Of a stretch of DNA of 64,000 bases, positions 1 to 11,454 are shown one piece after another (within the stretch, counting starts at the first letter, position 1; every line of letters starts with the position of its first letter). The notes below the pieces were generated by a model. That model made no database searches. It was not told the DNA's origin and saw nothing but the letters and a program-made list of their open reading frames with translations. Both the position numbers and the translations under genes were made by a program. This stretch comes from Leptodactylus fallax (lineage: Eukaryota; Chordata; Amphibia; Anura; Leptodactylidae): positions 5,799,001 through 5,863,000 of the forward strand of contig CAMRHE010000028.1 in NCBI GenBank assembly GCA_947044405.1, read 5' to 3'.

Positions 1-584
1 TGAGGTCTGAAGTCTACCAACAAATTTTGCAGCATAATGTAGGGCCCAGTGTGAGAAAGCTGGGTCTCCCTCAGAGGTCATGGGTCTTCCAGCAGGACAA
101 TGACCCAAAACACACTTCAAAAAGCACTAGAAAATGGTTTGAGAGAAAGCACTGGAGACTTCTAAAGTGGCGAGCAATGAGTCCAGACCTGAATCCCATA
201 GAACACCTGTGGAGAGATCTCAAAATGGCAGTTTGGAGAAGGCACCCTTCAAATCTCAGGGACCTGGAGAAATTCCAGCAGAGCATTGTAAGAAACTCAT
301 TGATGGTTACCGGAAGCGGTTGTTCGCAGTTATTTTGTCTAAAGGTTGTGCTACCAAGTATTAGGCTGAGGGTGCCAATACTTTTGTCCGGCCCATTTTT
401 GGAGTTTTGTGTAAAATGATCAATGATTTGACTTTTTTTTTCATTCTCTTTTGTGTTTTTTCATTGCAAGCAAAATAAATGAAGATATTATTACCAAAGC
501 ATTTGTGATTGCAATCATTTTCTGGAAGAAATTGAGTATTATCTGACAGAATTGCAGGGGTGCCAATATTTTTGGCCAGCACTG
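1..584 (+). mobile_element. Tc1-like transposon, 3' part, cut by the window start
   Basis: This is the 3' portion of a Tc1/mariner-type DNA transposon. It holds the C-terminal third of a transposase followed by a 3' terminal region ending in ...GGCCAGCACTG and a TA at 585-586, the dinucleotide these elements duplicate on insertion. The 5' part lies outside the window. The terminal sequence (a short-inverted-repeat type around 555-584) differs from that of the other Tc1 copies in this window, so this is a separate family. Confidence 0.9.
27..363 (+). pseudogene. Tc1-like transposase C-terminal fragment, frameshifted
   Basis: The reading frame shows the second catalytic aspartate motif QQDNDPKHT and the glutamate motif [11 protein letters not shown], spaced as in the DD34E transposases of the Tc1 family. 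The N-terminal paired-type DNA-binding domain and first aspartate would lie upstream of the window. Around 267-275 the family sequence between the leucine-rich stretch and the residues IPAEHCKKLI is short by a non-multiple of three, and the true C-terminus (ending KGCATKY, stop near 361-363) continues in another frame. The protein would have cut and pasted DNA at TA sites. As it stands it is dead. Confidence 0.88.
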
Positions 585-987
585 TAAATGTCCAGGGAGT
601 TCACTCTTAACCCTTGAAATTGCGTTAGGCAAGTGTGTAATATATTCATTGAATGGTCACTTATGTGGGGGCTACTTTGAGGGGGCAATATATTAAGTGG
701 GGGGAGCACTTATGAAACCTTTGAATGGGGCCTGGAATAATTTAGGGGTCTGGACCTTATAAAAACTATAACTTCAATAGCAAATGGAGTCTGAGGTCAT
801 TGTTGTGGTGAATCTGTCCCTCTACTTCACTGCCTGGTCCTTAGAGATGGCTCAGCCTCTGAAAATGTATTTGGTTTTGGGCCTTGGGTCTTGAATAAGG
901 AGGGGTGAACCTCTGAACATTTGTTTCATCCAGAGTTCAGGCGAAGCGATCCTCCGATTTGGTCTGAACGTGTTTGGATAGAACTGA
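585..987. other. No gene seen
   Basis: I see no coding or RNA gene. The stretch has ordinary mixed composition with a G-rich part at 660-740. It separates the Tc1 fragment from a hairpin-ended repeat. Confidence 0.6.
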
Positions 988-1440
988 TCATGAAATTATT
1001 ATACTATGGGATCTCTTCAGACCCCAGAGAATAATAGGTGGAGGTCCAAGGGAGGTGTAAAAAAATAAAAAACATTTATACTCACCTTTCCTCACCTCTT
1101 TTAGACCTCCTTGAGGAATCTGGCGATCTTTGTCTTCCTCCTTTGGGCACGTGAGTTCACAGGAGAGCGCCAGAGCCGGTATCTGGTGCTCTTCTGTGAC
1201 CTCACACACCTCAGGTCAGCCTGTCATTGGGCCTCAGTGGTGACATGGGAACACCAAGCGTCATAACGTCACGGAAGAGCACCAAAGCAGCTGGAGGACG
1301 AAGACAAAATTCGCTAGACGCCACAAGGAGGTGAGGAAAGGTGAGTATAAATGTTTTGTTTTTTTTTCACCACCCTTGGGCCTCCACCTATTATACTCTG
1401 GTGTCTGAAGTGACCCCAGATTATAATAATTTATTTTAGT
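988..1440. mobile_element. Hairpin-ended non-autonomous element, copy 1
   Basis: Each end carries a self-complementary block of about 44 bp: an AT-rich outer arm (TTATTATACT), a GGGGTCT/AGACCCC inner arm and a 4-base loop (near 1000-1042 and 1389-1432). Inside, ACTCACCTTTCCT at 1079-1091 is mirrored by AGGAAAGGTGAGT near 1331-1343, so the whole unit folds back. There is no open frame of note. The same arrangement recurs at 33.4, 39.8, 44.6 and 47.0 kb. I do not recognise the superfamily. Size and symmetry suggest a MITE. Confidence 0.65.
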
Positions 1441-1640
1441 TTGTCCCAGATGAATCCCAAATTCGTTAGTTTCTTTAAAAAAACTAACAATTTGGAGTAT
1501 TCGGATCGAATCTGGTTCGTTGAAAACCGCTAGTCTTGAACTGGAAGTGAAATTATTCCACTATGGGTCTCTTCATACCCCTGAGCATAATAGGTGGGGG
1601 GCCAGGGGAGGTGCGGAAACATAATTCTTGATAATTCTGG
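1441..1640. repeat. Flanking repeat of the hairpin family
   Basis: An internal hairpin built from ATTCGTTAGTTTC... and a further degenerate terminal block at about 1552-1603 repeat motifs found beside the hairpin-ended elements at 27.85 kb and 44.8 kb. It is probably an older outer element into which, or beside which, copy 1 sits. Confidence 0.4.
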
Positions 1641-2540
1641 TTCAATCCTAACTGTTTTGCTCATCTCTAGTCCTTAAAGTGAGGATGATATATAGAAAAC
1701 ATTCAGAAAGGAATGTATATTCTGGCGACTTTGCCCCATGGGCTGCTAAAGTGTCCCGAAAAAAAAAATTTCATATTTTTGTGATATATTTGGACATTGT
1801 ATAAAATGGGAAACTCAGCTCTGCTACATCTGTAGATGCCTTTATAAATATTGTAGCGCGGTTACAGCCCCTAACAGATATGTATTTTATCAATTTACTC
1901 TTCCTCACTATCCAACCAGATATGCCGCCTCTTGAGACCAGAAGTGTCTATAAACCAGGCGCAGCTGTCATGAGTATACTTGGGAGGACGACTAGTTATG
2001 CTTTACAGTTATGTCTCTAAGGTTAGGAAGGGTATCGTGAAATTCTTGCTGCCAGTTGCACCTTCTTAAACAAGCGTTTAGATAGATATATAAAGGCAGA
2101 GCATTATCAGTCAGTCCGCCAGCCGTATATAAATATATCCAGTTATCTGGAGCTGTTGACGTGAAGAAACATGTCTGCTCTTAGTTGTAGAATGAAATGT
2201 GCAAAAAAGTGCTTCAGATTGTTACCGGAGCTCTTCGCGCCCAAAGAACGTGACACTGATGAAGAGCTCGATGGCAGCCGCAATCATTATCATGTCGACA
2301 GTCACAAAATGCATGGAACAGATCTGTGAAGGTCATTGTCACAAGCAAAGAAGGACTGGCTGCAAACAGTATGGACACTTACCCATCAATGTTTGCTCAT
2401 ATTTTACGTTCTGAAATTTTTGGCCTGCAGAGATGGATGCGGCATAACTAGGTATTCTGCTCAGCTCTGCCATTCCATAGTACATTTCCTAATTTTTAGC
2501 TTTTTGCGTGCCTTCATATGTTTAATATATAGTGACTTGT
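1641..2540. other. No gene seen; one dispersed-motif copy
   Basis: Apart from one close match to the dispersed 19-bp motif CAGCTCTGCTACATCTGTA at about 1816-1834, I see nothing identifiable. The short frames at 2199-2551 have no recognisable protein content. Confidence 0.5.
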
Positions 2541-2562
2541 CTCATTGGTAAACTCTCATGTA

Positions 2563-2646
2563 CTTAGTAACCATATGTATGGAGAGGTCACTGGCTCCCG
2601 CAGGATCAAAACACTCATCTCCTGCTGCTGCCTTCATGAACAAGAT
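2563..2646 (+). repeat. Interspersed repeat, inverted partner of 3895-3975
   Basis: About 80 bp (starting TAGTAACCATAT and including CTCATCTCCTGCTGCTG) reappears in reverse complement at 3895-3975 with roughly a dozen differences. The two copies are 1.3 kb apart and could be arms of one old fold-back element or two independent insertions. Confidence 0.6.
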
Positions 2647-3235
2647 CTGCCTTAGCACAAAGTGTTTTATCTCTTATCATCCCCAGAAATCATCGGCCCC
2701 CTTATTATTTCCCCATAATAAGAGGAAAACATGTACAGATGTGTTGAATTTTACCTTGAATCTGATAACTTGTTGCAGCGTGATATCTTATCACAAAAGC
2801 CTTTGGAAAAAAGATAAAGGTTTCTACAGCAATTTATGCAGTATATATTTATAAAGAGTAACTATTGTATTGCCCACCTTTTGACATGTCATAGTGATGT
2901 AGGAAGTTTTGACTGTTGGGGGTCCAGGTACTGAGACCACCCCCAAACAGTAAAAGGAAGGGTAAGAAGTGCTCAGCCATTGGATTCCTCTGCAGATTAC
3001 GATGGGATCATTGACCAGTCTATTAAGCTGCCAGGGAGCCTAAGTGGTACAGAACTTGACTGAGCACTTCAGTCCCTTAGTTTTAGGCCGACAGGTGAGC
3101 TTATAAGGTCTACAGGTTACAGGGAGGAAGCTGTTTGGGAGAATCAGAAACCGCACAATGTGAACCACAGGCAAGCCAATGGTTACATTTGTTAGGAAAG
3201 CATGACAATAGATGCAGAATGTATACATGTAGAAA
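2647..3235. other. No gene seen
   Basis: This is ordinary-looking sequence between a repeat arm and the fold-back Tc1 derivative. No coding or RNA feature can be supported. Confidence 0.5.
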
Positions 3236-3250
3236 CTAAAACTGGACATA

Positions 3251-3252
<2 letters not shown>

Positions 3253-3292
<40 letters not shown>
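3253..3292. repeat. (TA)n microsatellite
   Basis: About 20 uninterrupted TA units flanked by the mirror sequences CATACTG and CAGTATG, so the whole tract is palindromic. Confidence 0.95.
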
Positions 3293-3294
<2 letters not shown>

Positions 3295-3680
3295 TATGTG
3301 TGTGTAGGTATGCAACATCAATTCCTCTGTGTACATTTGCAGACAGTTTTTGGCAGAACTGGGCAGGGAGGTTGTTCCCGCCGCCATCTTGGAGAACTAA
3401 GCCCAGATCTTCTGTGGATGTTGCTTGCTCCAATCCTTCTGTCTCTTCATGTCATCCCAGACAGACTGGATGATGATGAGATCAGGGCTATATCTGTGGG
3501 GGCCGGATCATCACTTCCAGGACTCCTCCTCCAAAGGGCAAAGGTCACACCAAATATTGATGGGATTTCCATTTCTCTTTTCTTCATTCACTAAAAATAA
3601 ACTATTAACCCTTCTATTTCTGAAAGCAATTCTTACCAAGCAGCATTTTCCACGCCTAAAACATTTGCACAGTGCTGTAT
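3295..3680 (-). mobile_element. Fold-back Tc1-like derivative, copy 1
   Basis: Read on the minus strand, 3300-3540 encodes broken pieces of a Tc1-type transposase: the SPDL..IQSVWDDMKRQKD segment with the third catalytic region degraded, then TSTEDLGLVLQD and a QKLSANVHRGID stretch in shifting frames. On the plus strand immediately beyond it (about 3535-3680) lies a second copy of the transposon 3' end, including GGTCACACCAAATATTGATG and the terminal ...TTTGCACAGTGCTG. The internal part and the 3' end are therefore in opposite orientations, a rearranged, non-coding derivative. The same junction is found at 9.35 kb. Confidence 0.75.
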
Positions 3681-3689
3681 ATGCACAAA

Positions 3690-4620
3690 TGTAGCAAACT
3701 TTAACTTGACTATTGTTTTGTTGTGTAATAACTGCAGCAAGTTATCATACATGTGTCATATCTGTACATTTTATTTTCTTTTGTTTTGCCCCTATTATGG
3801 GTGTGTCTCGCACTACATTTTGCAGGAATGGGACCTATGATTTCTGTATATGCCCCAGGTGGGAATAAAACACTGTGTAGTCAGTCAAACCTAGTTCATA
3901 AAGACAGCAGCAGGAGATGAGTATGTTGATCTTGCAGGAGGCAGTGACCTGTCCATTTATATGGTTACTACAAGTCATATTATGGTTGTGAAGGCAAACA
4001 GGAAGCTAAAAATTAGCAGAACATGGCTGGACTTGACCCTTTCCAGGAAAACTAGCGATGCTGCATACATCTCATAGGCCAACATTTTGAAGGCATAAAT
4101 TTTGACCCAACCCTGATAGGTAAGCGTCTGTCCCTCTTTGCTTGTGATATTGACTCTCACAGATACGTTCCATTGACTTTGTGGCTAATGACATGATTAA
4201 ATAAATAATAACGAAAAAGAAATAAAATTCAAAAAAATTCCGCCTGCTAGTAAACGTGCGTTAATATTTGTAATTTGACCAATTATTTATTTTTTTTATA
4301 AAATTGTCACACAAAGACAGAAATTTATGATTCATGAACCAAGTTCCACAAATCAACTCCTTTAGTAGCGGCGCTGACAGCAACAGATGGTCCATTGACT
4401 TATGTTAATGCTGGCTGTGAGTCTTCGTAGCGATGCATCCTAAACTACAATAACCTCATTCATATTTCATGGGATTGCGCAGATCTTACAGAATTTCATC
4501 TCTTTTCATCTCGTGCAGAGCATTGTGTTGTGCTGTAGGTGCAGGACCCATGTCCTCGGCTGAAAATGTTCTTATTAGAGCTAAAGAAAAGCTGTGTCTG
4601 CAAAGTATTGTACAGAGAAG
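3690..4620. other. No gene seen; contains the inverted repeat arm at 3895-3975
   Basis: AT-rich sequence. The only recognisable item is the inverted partner of the 2563-2646 repeat at 3895-3975. Confidence 0.5.
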
Positions 4621-4628
4621 ATCACTGG

Positions 4629-5130
4629 GACTTAAAGGGGTCCTCCACCTACATGTATATCAGGCGCATTGTGCTGTAATAATAGACGACTAGATAATAT
4701 TATACAATTAGTAAGATCTGCCGCACCCACAAATGGAAAGTATTCAGGGCGGGACATTAATGGTCGACCATCTGAACATTTTATACTGCAACATTTAAAA
4801 CTTGAAAAGAAACAAAACCGCCCCTGTGTCCCCATAGCTATCCCCATAGCTGCCCCATAACTGCCCCATAAGCTTTCCAAACCGCACCCGATTCAGCTTC
4901 ATATGTTCCTCCAGCATCCTTAAAGCGGTAGGAGGTAAGTTGCTGATTGTTGGATGTCCCCCCGATCTTGAGAACCGGGGTGTTCTATACTCCAGTTCCA
5001 ACCAGAGTGCCTAAATGTATAGCACGCGCCGCTCCATTCACTTCAATGGGGACCGTCAGAGATAGGCGAATGCTTAGTCGTACTAGTGGTGGGACACCCA
5101 CCGATCAGCCAGTTACCCCCTAACTTTTGG
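4629..5130. repeat. T2/Kolobok-like MITE remnant
   Basis: The left end TTAAAGGGGTCCTCCACCT resembles the TTAAAGG termini of T2-type (Kolobok superfamily) MITEs known from frogs. The right part contains ACCCACCGATCAGCCAGTTA, an internal sequence typical of these elements in this window. The right terminus is eroded. There is no coding capacity. Confidence 0.5.
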
Positions 5131-5166
5131 ATAGTTGGTAATTTATTCTATCTGGAATTCTCATTT

Positions 5167-5555
5167 AGACTAAGGCCCAATGTAGAGAACCACAGCCAAA
5201 ACATGCTGCAGAAAAGACCATGGTGAAAATGCATCACATTTTTTTACACAGCGTTTTTCACAGAAAGTCTGCAGAGGTATTCTCTGCGGACTTTCTCCTT
5301 CTATTATACCTATATGGAAAATGCCGCGCTTTCATAGGTATAATTGACAGGCTGTGATTTACAAAAACGCAAAGGTTTGGAAATTACAGCGTGTCCGCTG
5401 AAGATTTATCTTCTGCAATGTGTGGATGGGGTTAACCAGAATCCCATCCACTTTGCAGGTAATGTAAAACGCAGCGTTTTTTTTGTTTTTTTTGCCGCAG
5501 CGCTACCGGCCCAGGCAAAACGATGCATTTTCACAATCTGGGCACCCAGCCTTAA
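5167..5555. repeat. Palindromic MITE-like element
   Basis: The stretch begins CTAAGGCCCAATGT and ends GGGCACCCAGCCTTAA, imperfect inverted ends, with internal mirrored AAAACGCAGCGTTTT-like blocks. Related pieces occur at 21.4, 57.6, 62.1 and 62.7 kb. Confidence 0.5.
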
Positions 5556-5640
5556 AGTGTTCCTGAGATTACCCTATGTGGATGGCAACATCTGGTGAAA
5601 GGTGATCTTTAGGATAATGTACACTATTATTGAGGCAATA

Positions 5641-5647
5641 GAGAGAG

Positions 5648-5699
<52 letters not shown>

Positions 5700-5700
5700 C
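5641..5700. repeat. (GATA)n microsatellite
   Basis: A GA run passes into about 13 GATA units. Confidence 0.95.
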
Positions 5701-5739
5701 ATGATAAAGATGGACAATAGATGGATATAGATGTAGCCA

Positions 5740-5860
5740 TGTTTAACATATGTTAAGTAAACAGTTGCTAATCACATTAACTCAAGTATTTTCCATTGAT
5801 TTATTTGACATTTGTTGTGATTTATCATCGTGCAGTGAGTTAATAAATTCAAGTTGAAGA
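5740..5860. promoter_or_regulatory. Possible conserved non-coding element
   Basis: An AT-rich but non-repetitive block with forkhead-like GTAAACA, TTATTTGACA and several TAAT cores. It lies between two GATA arrays and resembles nothing repeated in the window. This is a composition-based guess only. Confidence 0.2.
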
Positions 5861-5989
5861 TGGCTATATATGTGGACAGAGATAACTAGATACAGTAGAT
5901 AGATAATAGATGTAAACACTAGATAAATATATAGATGTAGAAAGATATATTGATAGGTATGATAGATACATAAATAGGTAGATATTGCA

Positions 5990-5990
5990 T

Positions 5991-6037
<47 letters not shown>

Positions 6038-6068
6038 CAGTATAGATACTATAGATAGATAGATATTG

Positions 6069-6138
<70 letters not shown>

Positions 6139-6170
6139 TTGTAGATAGATAGATAAATAGATAAATAGAT
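5990..6170. repeat. (GATA)n microsatellite, interrupted
   Basis: Three GATA tracts are broken by short GATATTGTAGATA and GATACAG interruptions. The intervening 5880-5990 region contains decayed GATA units. Confidence 0.95.
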
Positions 6171-7260
6171 AATACATTTTGTATCTGTTTATTTGGTTTA
6201 TTTCGAGTCTCTGAAACAGAATAATCAACAACATTCTGGTTGTTTTAAAATAAGTGCTGCACATTCAGTCAGTGAAGTATGTGGGTGTAGAGCAGATGCC
6301 TGGAAGAAAAGTCTATCCATGTATGGAGTAGAGCGGTGGCGGTGCATTCAGTGAGCGTCAGTGTGAAGTATGATATACAATGAGCCGTTCACGGTCCCTG
6401 CACTGAATACCTGTTAATTGTAATAACACATCAGATAGGAATCATCTATAATGAACACATCGCCATAATGAATGTGTCTGTTTACAATATACTTTGTATC
6501 TTACTCTGTAATCTCTTTGTTTACTGACTGTTACAGATTATCTTAATTTGTGATTTGTTACATTTAGTTTTAGAGGCAAAACAAATAATTAAGTGATCAG
6601 AAAGTGAATGTCAATGGAAATCTTTCAATCCTGCACTAAGCATTTATCAATAGTAGGTAAAGCCGAGAAAGAAGATGCACAAGGGGGTTCCTGATGTCAT
6701 ATATGCTATATATACGTCATGGTTATCAATTTTCAAGCATTTAGTGACTACAAGAGCTTTCATTCTAGTAAAATCCAATGGCTTGTAAAAGAAACATTAC
6801 AAAGCCCAGCCACATTGTATGAACCTATGTTATATATGTAATAGTGTACGTTATAGATGCCTCAAATGCCCCCCAAGGAACCTGGCAGCCATCATATTCT
6901 GCAGTGCTTTAAAGATATTGACAGTCACTGTCCCATATAGGGCTCATAATCTACATTCCCTATCAGTATGTCTTTGAAGTGTGAGAGGAAACCGGAGTAC
7001 CCACAGAAAACACACAAACACTCCACTATACACTGTCTTCCATGAAAACATGGGCACTTTCCTCCCTCTAACCCCTCTGATCTCCCAACTTCATCCTCTT
7101 CCCCAATCCTGCTGTTATCTCTAACAATGAAAGAAGGGAGGAGGAGAGAGATGACACAACCAAGGGGAGTGAATTGTCAGTTCTATGTCAGAAGCAGCAG
7201 CATAGTCAGCCATATGAAGGAGTTACAGCAGCAAAATGGCAGGGAAATATTGTCCTGCAG
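6171..7260. other. No gene seen
   Basis: Unique-looking sequence. A block at about 6530-6630 (with CAAATAATTAAG) has the look of conserved non-coding DNA, but nothing here supports a gene. Confidence 0.4.
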
Positions 7261-7264
7261 ACAC

Positions 7265-7457
7265 CATTATACTCTATAGGGTCTGCAAGTTTCCGCGGGC
7301 CTGAAAGACAGAAACCCGAACACTAATGTGGACCTAGCGTTACTGATCATTTGCTTCCTAAATACAATATTAGGACATTTTTCTCTGCATATTTTAAGCG
7401 GAATAGGGGACGGAGTCCCTGAACGGTCACACAATGCAAGTGTGACCATAGCCTAAG
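7265..7457. repeat. MITE of the GTGTGAACC/GGTTCACAC type, partial
   Basis: The right end AAGTGTGACCATAGCCTA and the internal AAGCGGAATAGGGGACGGAG match the elements at 11.13-11.36 kb. The left end is eroded. Confidence 0.5.
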
Positions 7458-7736
7458 GTGGATGGACAAAGTGGAGGATGTTACAGAAATATAAAGGAGA
7501 GGTCTGTGCGCACCCTACTGGAGCAGCCTAAAGAGAGTGGGATGAGGCAGGAGGCATTGGGAAGGAGGGACAGCACAGATGCACAGTAAAGAACCAGGTG
7601 TCGGGAACCAGGGGGAGAAGTGAGACAAAGGCTGGTACCCTTCGCCAGCATTATAGTAGTTAATGTCTTATTTGTAATGTTACAGTTTGCTACATCTGTA
7701 CATTCCTGCTTCTTTTTCTTATTCTTCTTCGTTCAA

Positions 7737-7737
<1 letters not shown>

Positions 7738-7780
<43 letters not shown>

Positions 7781-7795
7781 AAAAAAAAAAAAAAA
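7738..7795. repeat. (GAAA)n with an A run
   Basis: About ten AAAG units followed by a poly-A stretch, a purine tract on the plus strand. Confidence 0.95.
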
Positions 7796-9050
7796 CAACT
7801 GCAAATATTATAAAATTAAAAAAAGAAGACTAAGTGCTCATCTCTCTATTCCACCGAAATCCAGGGTTGGTTTTCCATTGGGGCTCCTGTTCTCCAAAGC
7901 ATTATCTGAATATACCCTTAGAACAAAATCCTTTGAACAAACCTATTTCCTTGGGATCAACCTATTATCTTAAGTGTATAAGGGCGCCCAACTCCGTCCT
8001 CCATCTGTCTAAGAAGAATGGGGCATTCTGAATTTCAAAGCCTGAACCTTTTGTTCAGAGGGGAAAGTAGATGCAACCAGAGGGGCCTGGAAGAAGCTTA
8101 CTCCCCTTACCCTATTGATAAGAAATGCATGCTTGGCTAAGCCGAGCATGCATGTGTATGGGGGCTCAGAAGTAATTGCAGTCAAGCGAACAAACAGCCA
8201 CCAACTGACTAGCACATATCCTATCCCTGAGCCTTAGTTTACAACCTTTTATAGCTGATCCAAAAATGGCTTGATAAATAAACTTTCCATTTAGCTGTGA
8301 ATATATAAACTGCGTTGTTCCTGCCCAAGATTGTAAACTTGTGTTGTCATAGCAACTGCTCATCAAAATTGCATGAATCTGCATTTGCATGTCACCATTG
8401 GATGTCACTTTTGCGCCGTTCCTGCTGTTTCTATTCCCCGCTGTATATTATCATGAACATTGTTACCAGTCTCCATTGCTCTCCTTGTTTGTACACTCTT
8501 CTGCTTTTCATTTGTCATGTTTGTTTTTGGACTTTTCGCTTAGTTTTTGTTTGTTTTCCTCATCAGTCTCTTATTCCCGATAAATGATGTTTGACTAAGA
8601 TATTAAGAACTTATCGGGGTTAATTGTGATGTGTACGAGCTATTCCAAAAGTCAAAGTGTCATAGAGGATTAGCCTGCGAGCTGTGAGTTACTTGTCACA
8701 CAGTAGACACTCTGCAGAGCTTATCAGGGGATTGACAGCAACTTAACTCTCCGGTTCAGGAAGTATTTCACACTAATCCAGATGTTTTGTCACGCTCACT
8801 AACTCAAGGACCCCTCGGAATGGACTGGAAGATGATTACATTCTTATATTAGTCAACCCGATGAGTTGATAGTAATGGATTCCAAAATGTCCAGTATCTA
8901 CGAAACACTCATCAAAAAGGACTTGTTATATCTTCATACGACCTGATACATATAACATCGATATAAGTCCTGAGCTAAGAGCACAAGGGAAATTCACAGG
9001 GCACAAAGTTTCCACCATCACATCTATTGTTTCTTATTGGATCCATGATA
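7796..9050. other. No gene seen
   Basis: No recognisable coding sequence. The part at 8590-8800 is non-repetitive and of balanced composition, a weak candidate for constrained non-coding DNA. Confidence 0.4.
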
Positions 9051-9053
9051 ACT

Positions 9054-9430
9054 TCTTTAGAAGGCCTAATAGTTTGTATTATGAAGTGAATATAGAAAAG
9101 AGAAATGTAAATCCCATCAATAGTTGGTGTGACCTTTGCTCTTTGCCTTTTCTAGGTATAGAGAGTTTTTGGCAGAACTCCGCAAGGAGGTTGTTCCCGC
9201 CGCCATCTTGGAGAGCTAAGCACAGATCTTCTGTGGATGTTGCTTGTTCCAATCCTTCTGTCTCTTCATGTCATCCCAGACAGACTGGATGATGATGAGA
9301 TCAGGGCTATATCTGTGGGGGCCGGATCATCACTTCCAGGACTCCTCCTCCAAAGGGCAAAGGTCACACCAAATATTGATGGCATTTACAAAAAATAAAC
9401 TATTAACCCTTCTATTTCTGAATGCATTCT
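9054..9430 (-). mobile_element. Fold-back Tc1-like derivative, copy 2
   Basis: The core (9165-9350) matches copy 1 at 3340-3535 almost base for base and encodes, on the minus strand, the same degraded transposase pieces. On the left (9105-9150), reading minus, it runs directly into a transposon 3' end (GGTCACACCAACTATTGATG). On the right (9350-9400), reading plus, there is a second 3' end. Both flanks are therefore transposon 3' ends pointing outward. Only the right junction is shared with copy 1. Confidence 0.75.
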
Positions 9431-9486
9431 TGGTTCACATTCGTGCAGAACCACTAAAACAGTGCTTACACATGGACACCTTATAA

Positions 9487-9531
9487 AGAATATAAGGGGT
9501 CGCATTTAATTTATAATATATATATATATAT
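9487..9531. repeat. Left arm of a palindrome with a (TA)n loop
   Basis: AAAGAATATAAGGGGTCGCA and the following AT-rich bases are mirrored at 10500-10548. The Tc1 derivative 9533-10477 lies between the arms. Confidence 0.7.
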
Positions 9532-9532
9532 A

Positions 9533-10478
<946 letters not shown>

Positions 10479-10515
<37 letters not shown>

Positions 10516-10548
10516 ACTAAATGCGGCCCCTTATATTCTTTCAGCCCC
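10479..10548. repeat. (TA)n and right arm of the palindrome
   Basis: A TA run of about 33 bp is followed by TTATAAACTAAATGCGGCCC and CTTATATTCTTT, the mirror image of 9487-9531. Confidence 0.75.
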
Positions 10549-11125
10549 CTTATATAAATGATCTCCCCCAGTAATAATGCCCCCTAATGACCCCTTATAG
10601 GCCGGGTCAGATCAGGCTGCAGGCAACATTGTAATAATGATTAAAGATGGCCGGCTACCGGCGTAGCGCAGCGGCTGGAGACCTTCCCTACCTTTTTCTG
10701 AGCCCTCCCCCTGTAGCCTGGATCCTGATGTGCAGCCGCAGGAACCAATCCAATTGCAGCTTGTTGCTGCAAGTGTCACTGACGTCCTGAAGCTGTGCAC
10801 GGTGGCGGGTTTCTGCAGAGGAGCCCGACCAGCAGTGTGGAAGGTAAGTACTACTTACCCACACAAAATAACTTTTTCCCCAATTTTGCCCCCAAATCTT
10901 TCGCTTCACTGATCCCTCTGAGAACTACAACCCCCAGCAGCTCCAGATGCTCTGGATCTGTTGGGAGTTGTAGACCTCCCCCCAGCTAATTTCCCACTGT
11001 ATTGCTATGCTGGTGCCTGCTCTAAGGCAAAATAAAAAAAACTGGCGTATAAGCCATAAGAAAAGTAACAATTATTTTGCGCAAGTGAAAATTTTTGCTA
11101 AAAAAATTGTATATGGCAGATATAC
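10549..11125. other. No gene; short ACTACAAC palindrome
   Basis: At about 10918-10975, AACTACAACCCCCAGCAG and CTGTTGGGAGTTGTAG form inverted ends of a 58-bp element of a kind common in vertebrate genomes. The rest is unremarkable. Confidence 0.5.
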
Positions 11126-11127
11126 GC

Positions 11128-11362
11128 TAGGTTCACACCTGCGTTCAGGTTTCCATTTGGGGGGTCCACTTGGGGACCCCACGAACAGAAACTTAATCTG
11201 CTTACAAAAGCGGTTACCCGCCAAGTTTACGTCCGAAAAGGGTGGAAAATGCAAAGAGTAAAGCGCTGCTTGCAGGACTTTTTTTCTCCACATTTTTAAA
11301 GCGGAATGGGGAACAGAATTCCCAGGTGGAGACCGGGCGCAAGTGTGAACCTAGCCTTAACC
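11128..11362. repeat. MITE with GGTTCACAC/GTGTGAACC ends
   Basis: It begins CGCTAGGTTCACACCTGCG and ends CGCAAGTGTGAACCTAGCC, inverted ends of about 18 bp around a 200-bp non-coding interior. Same end type as 42.77, 50.35, 47.2 and 62.85 kb. Confidence 0.75.
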
Positions 11363-11454
11363 TTTTTAACCAACCCCCAATACAATAAAATTTTGTCAAT
11401 ATGTTGCTAATAAAAGACTTTGCATCAGTCTTATAGAAGTTGTCCAGACTAAAT

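Noticed and set aside
6049..6264. Frame of 71 codons rich in YLSIYLSI
   Set aside because: It is a translated GATA microsatellite.
9074..9486. Plus-strand frames containing SFCLFMSSQTDWMMMRSG, also at 3425
   Set aside because: They are the antisense of a degraded Tc1 transposase. The real similarity is on the minus strand.
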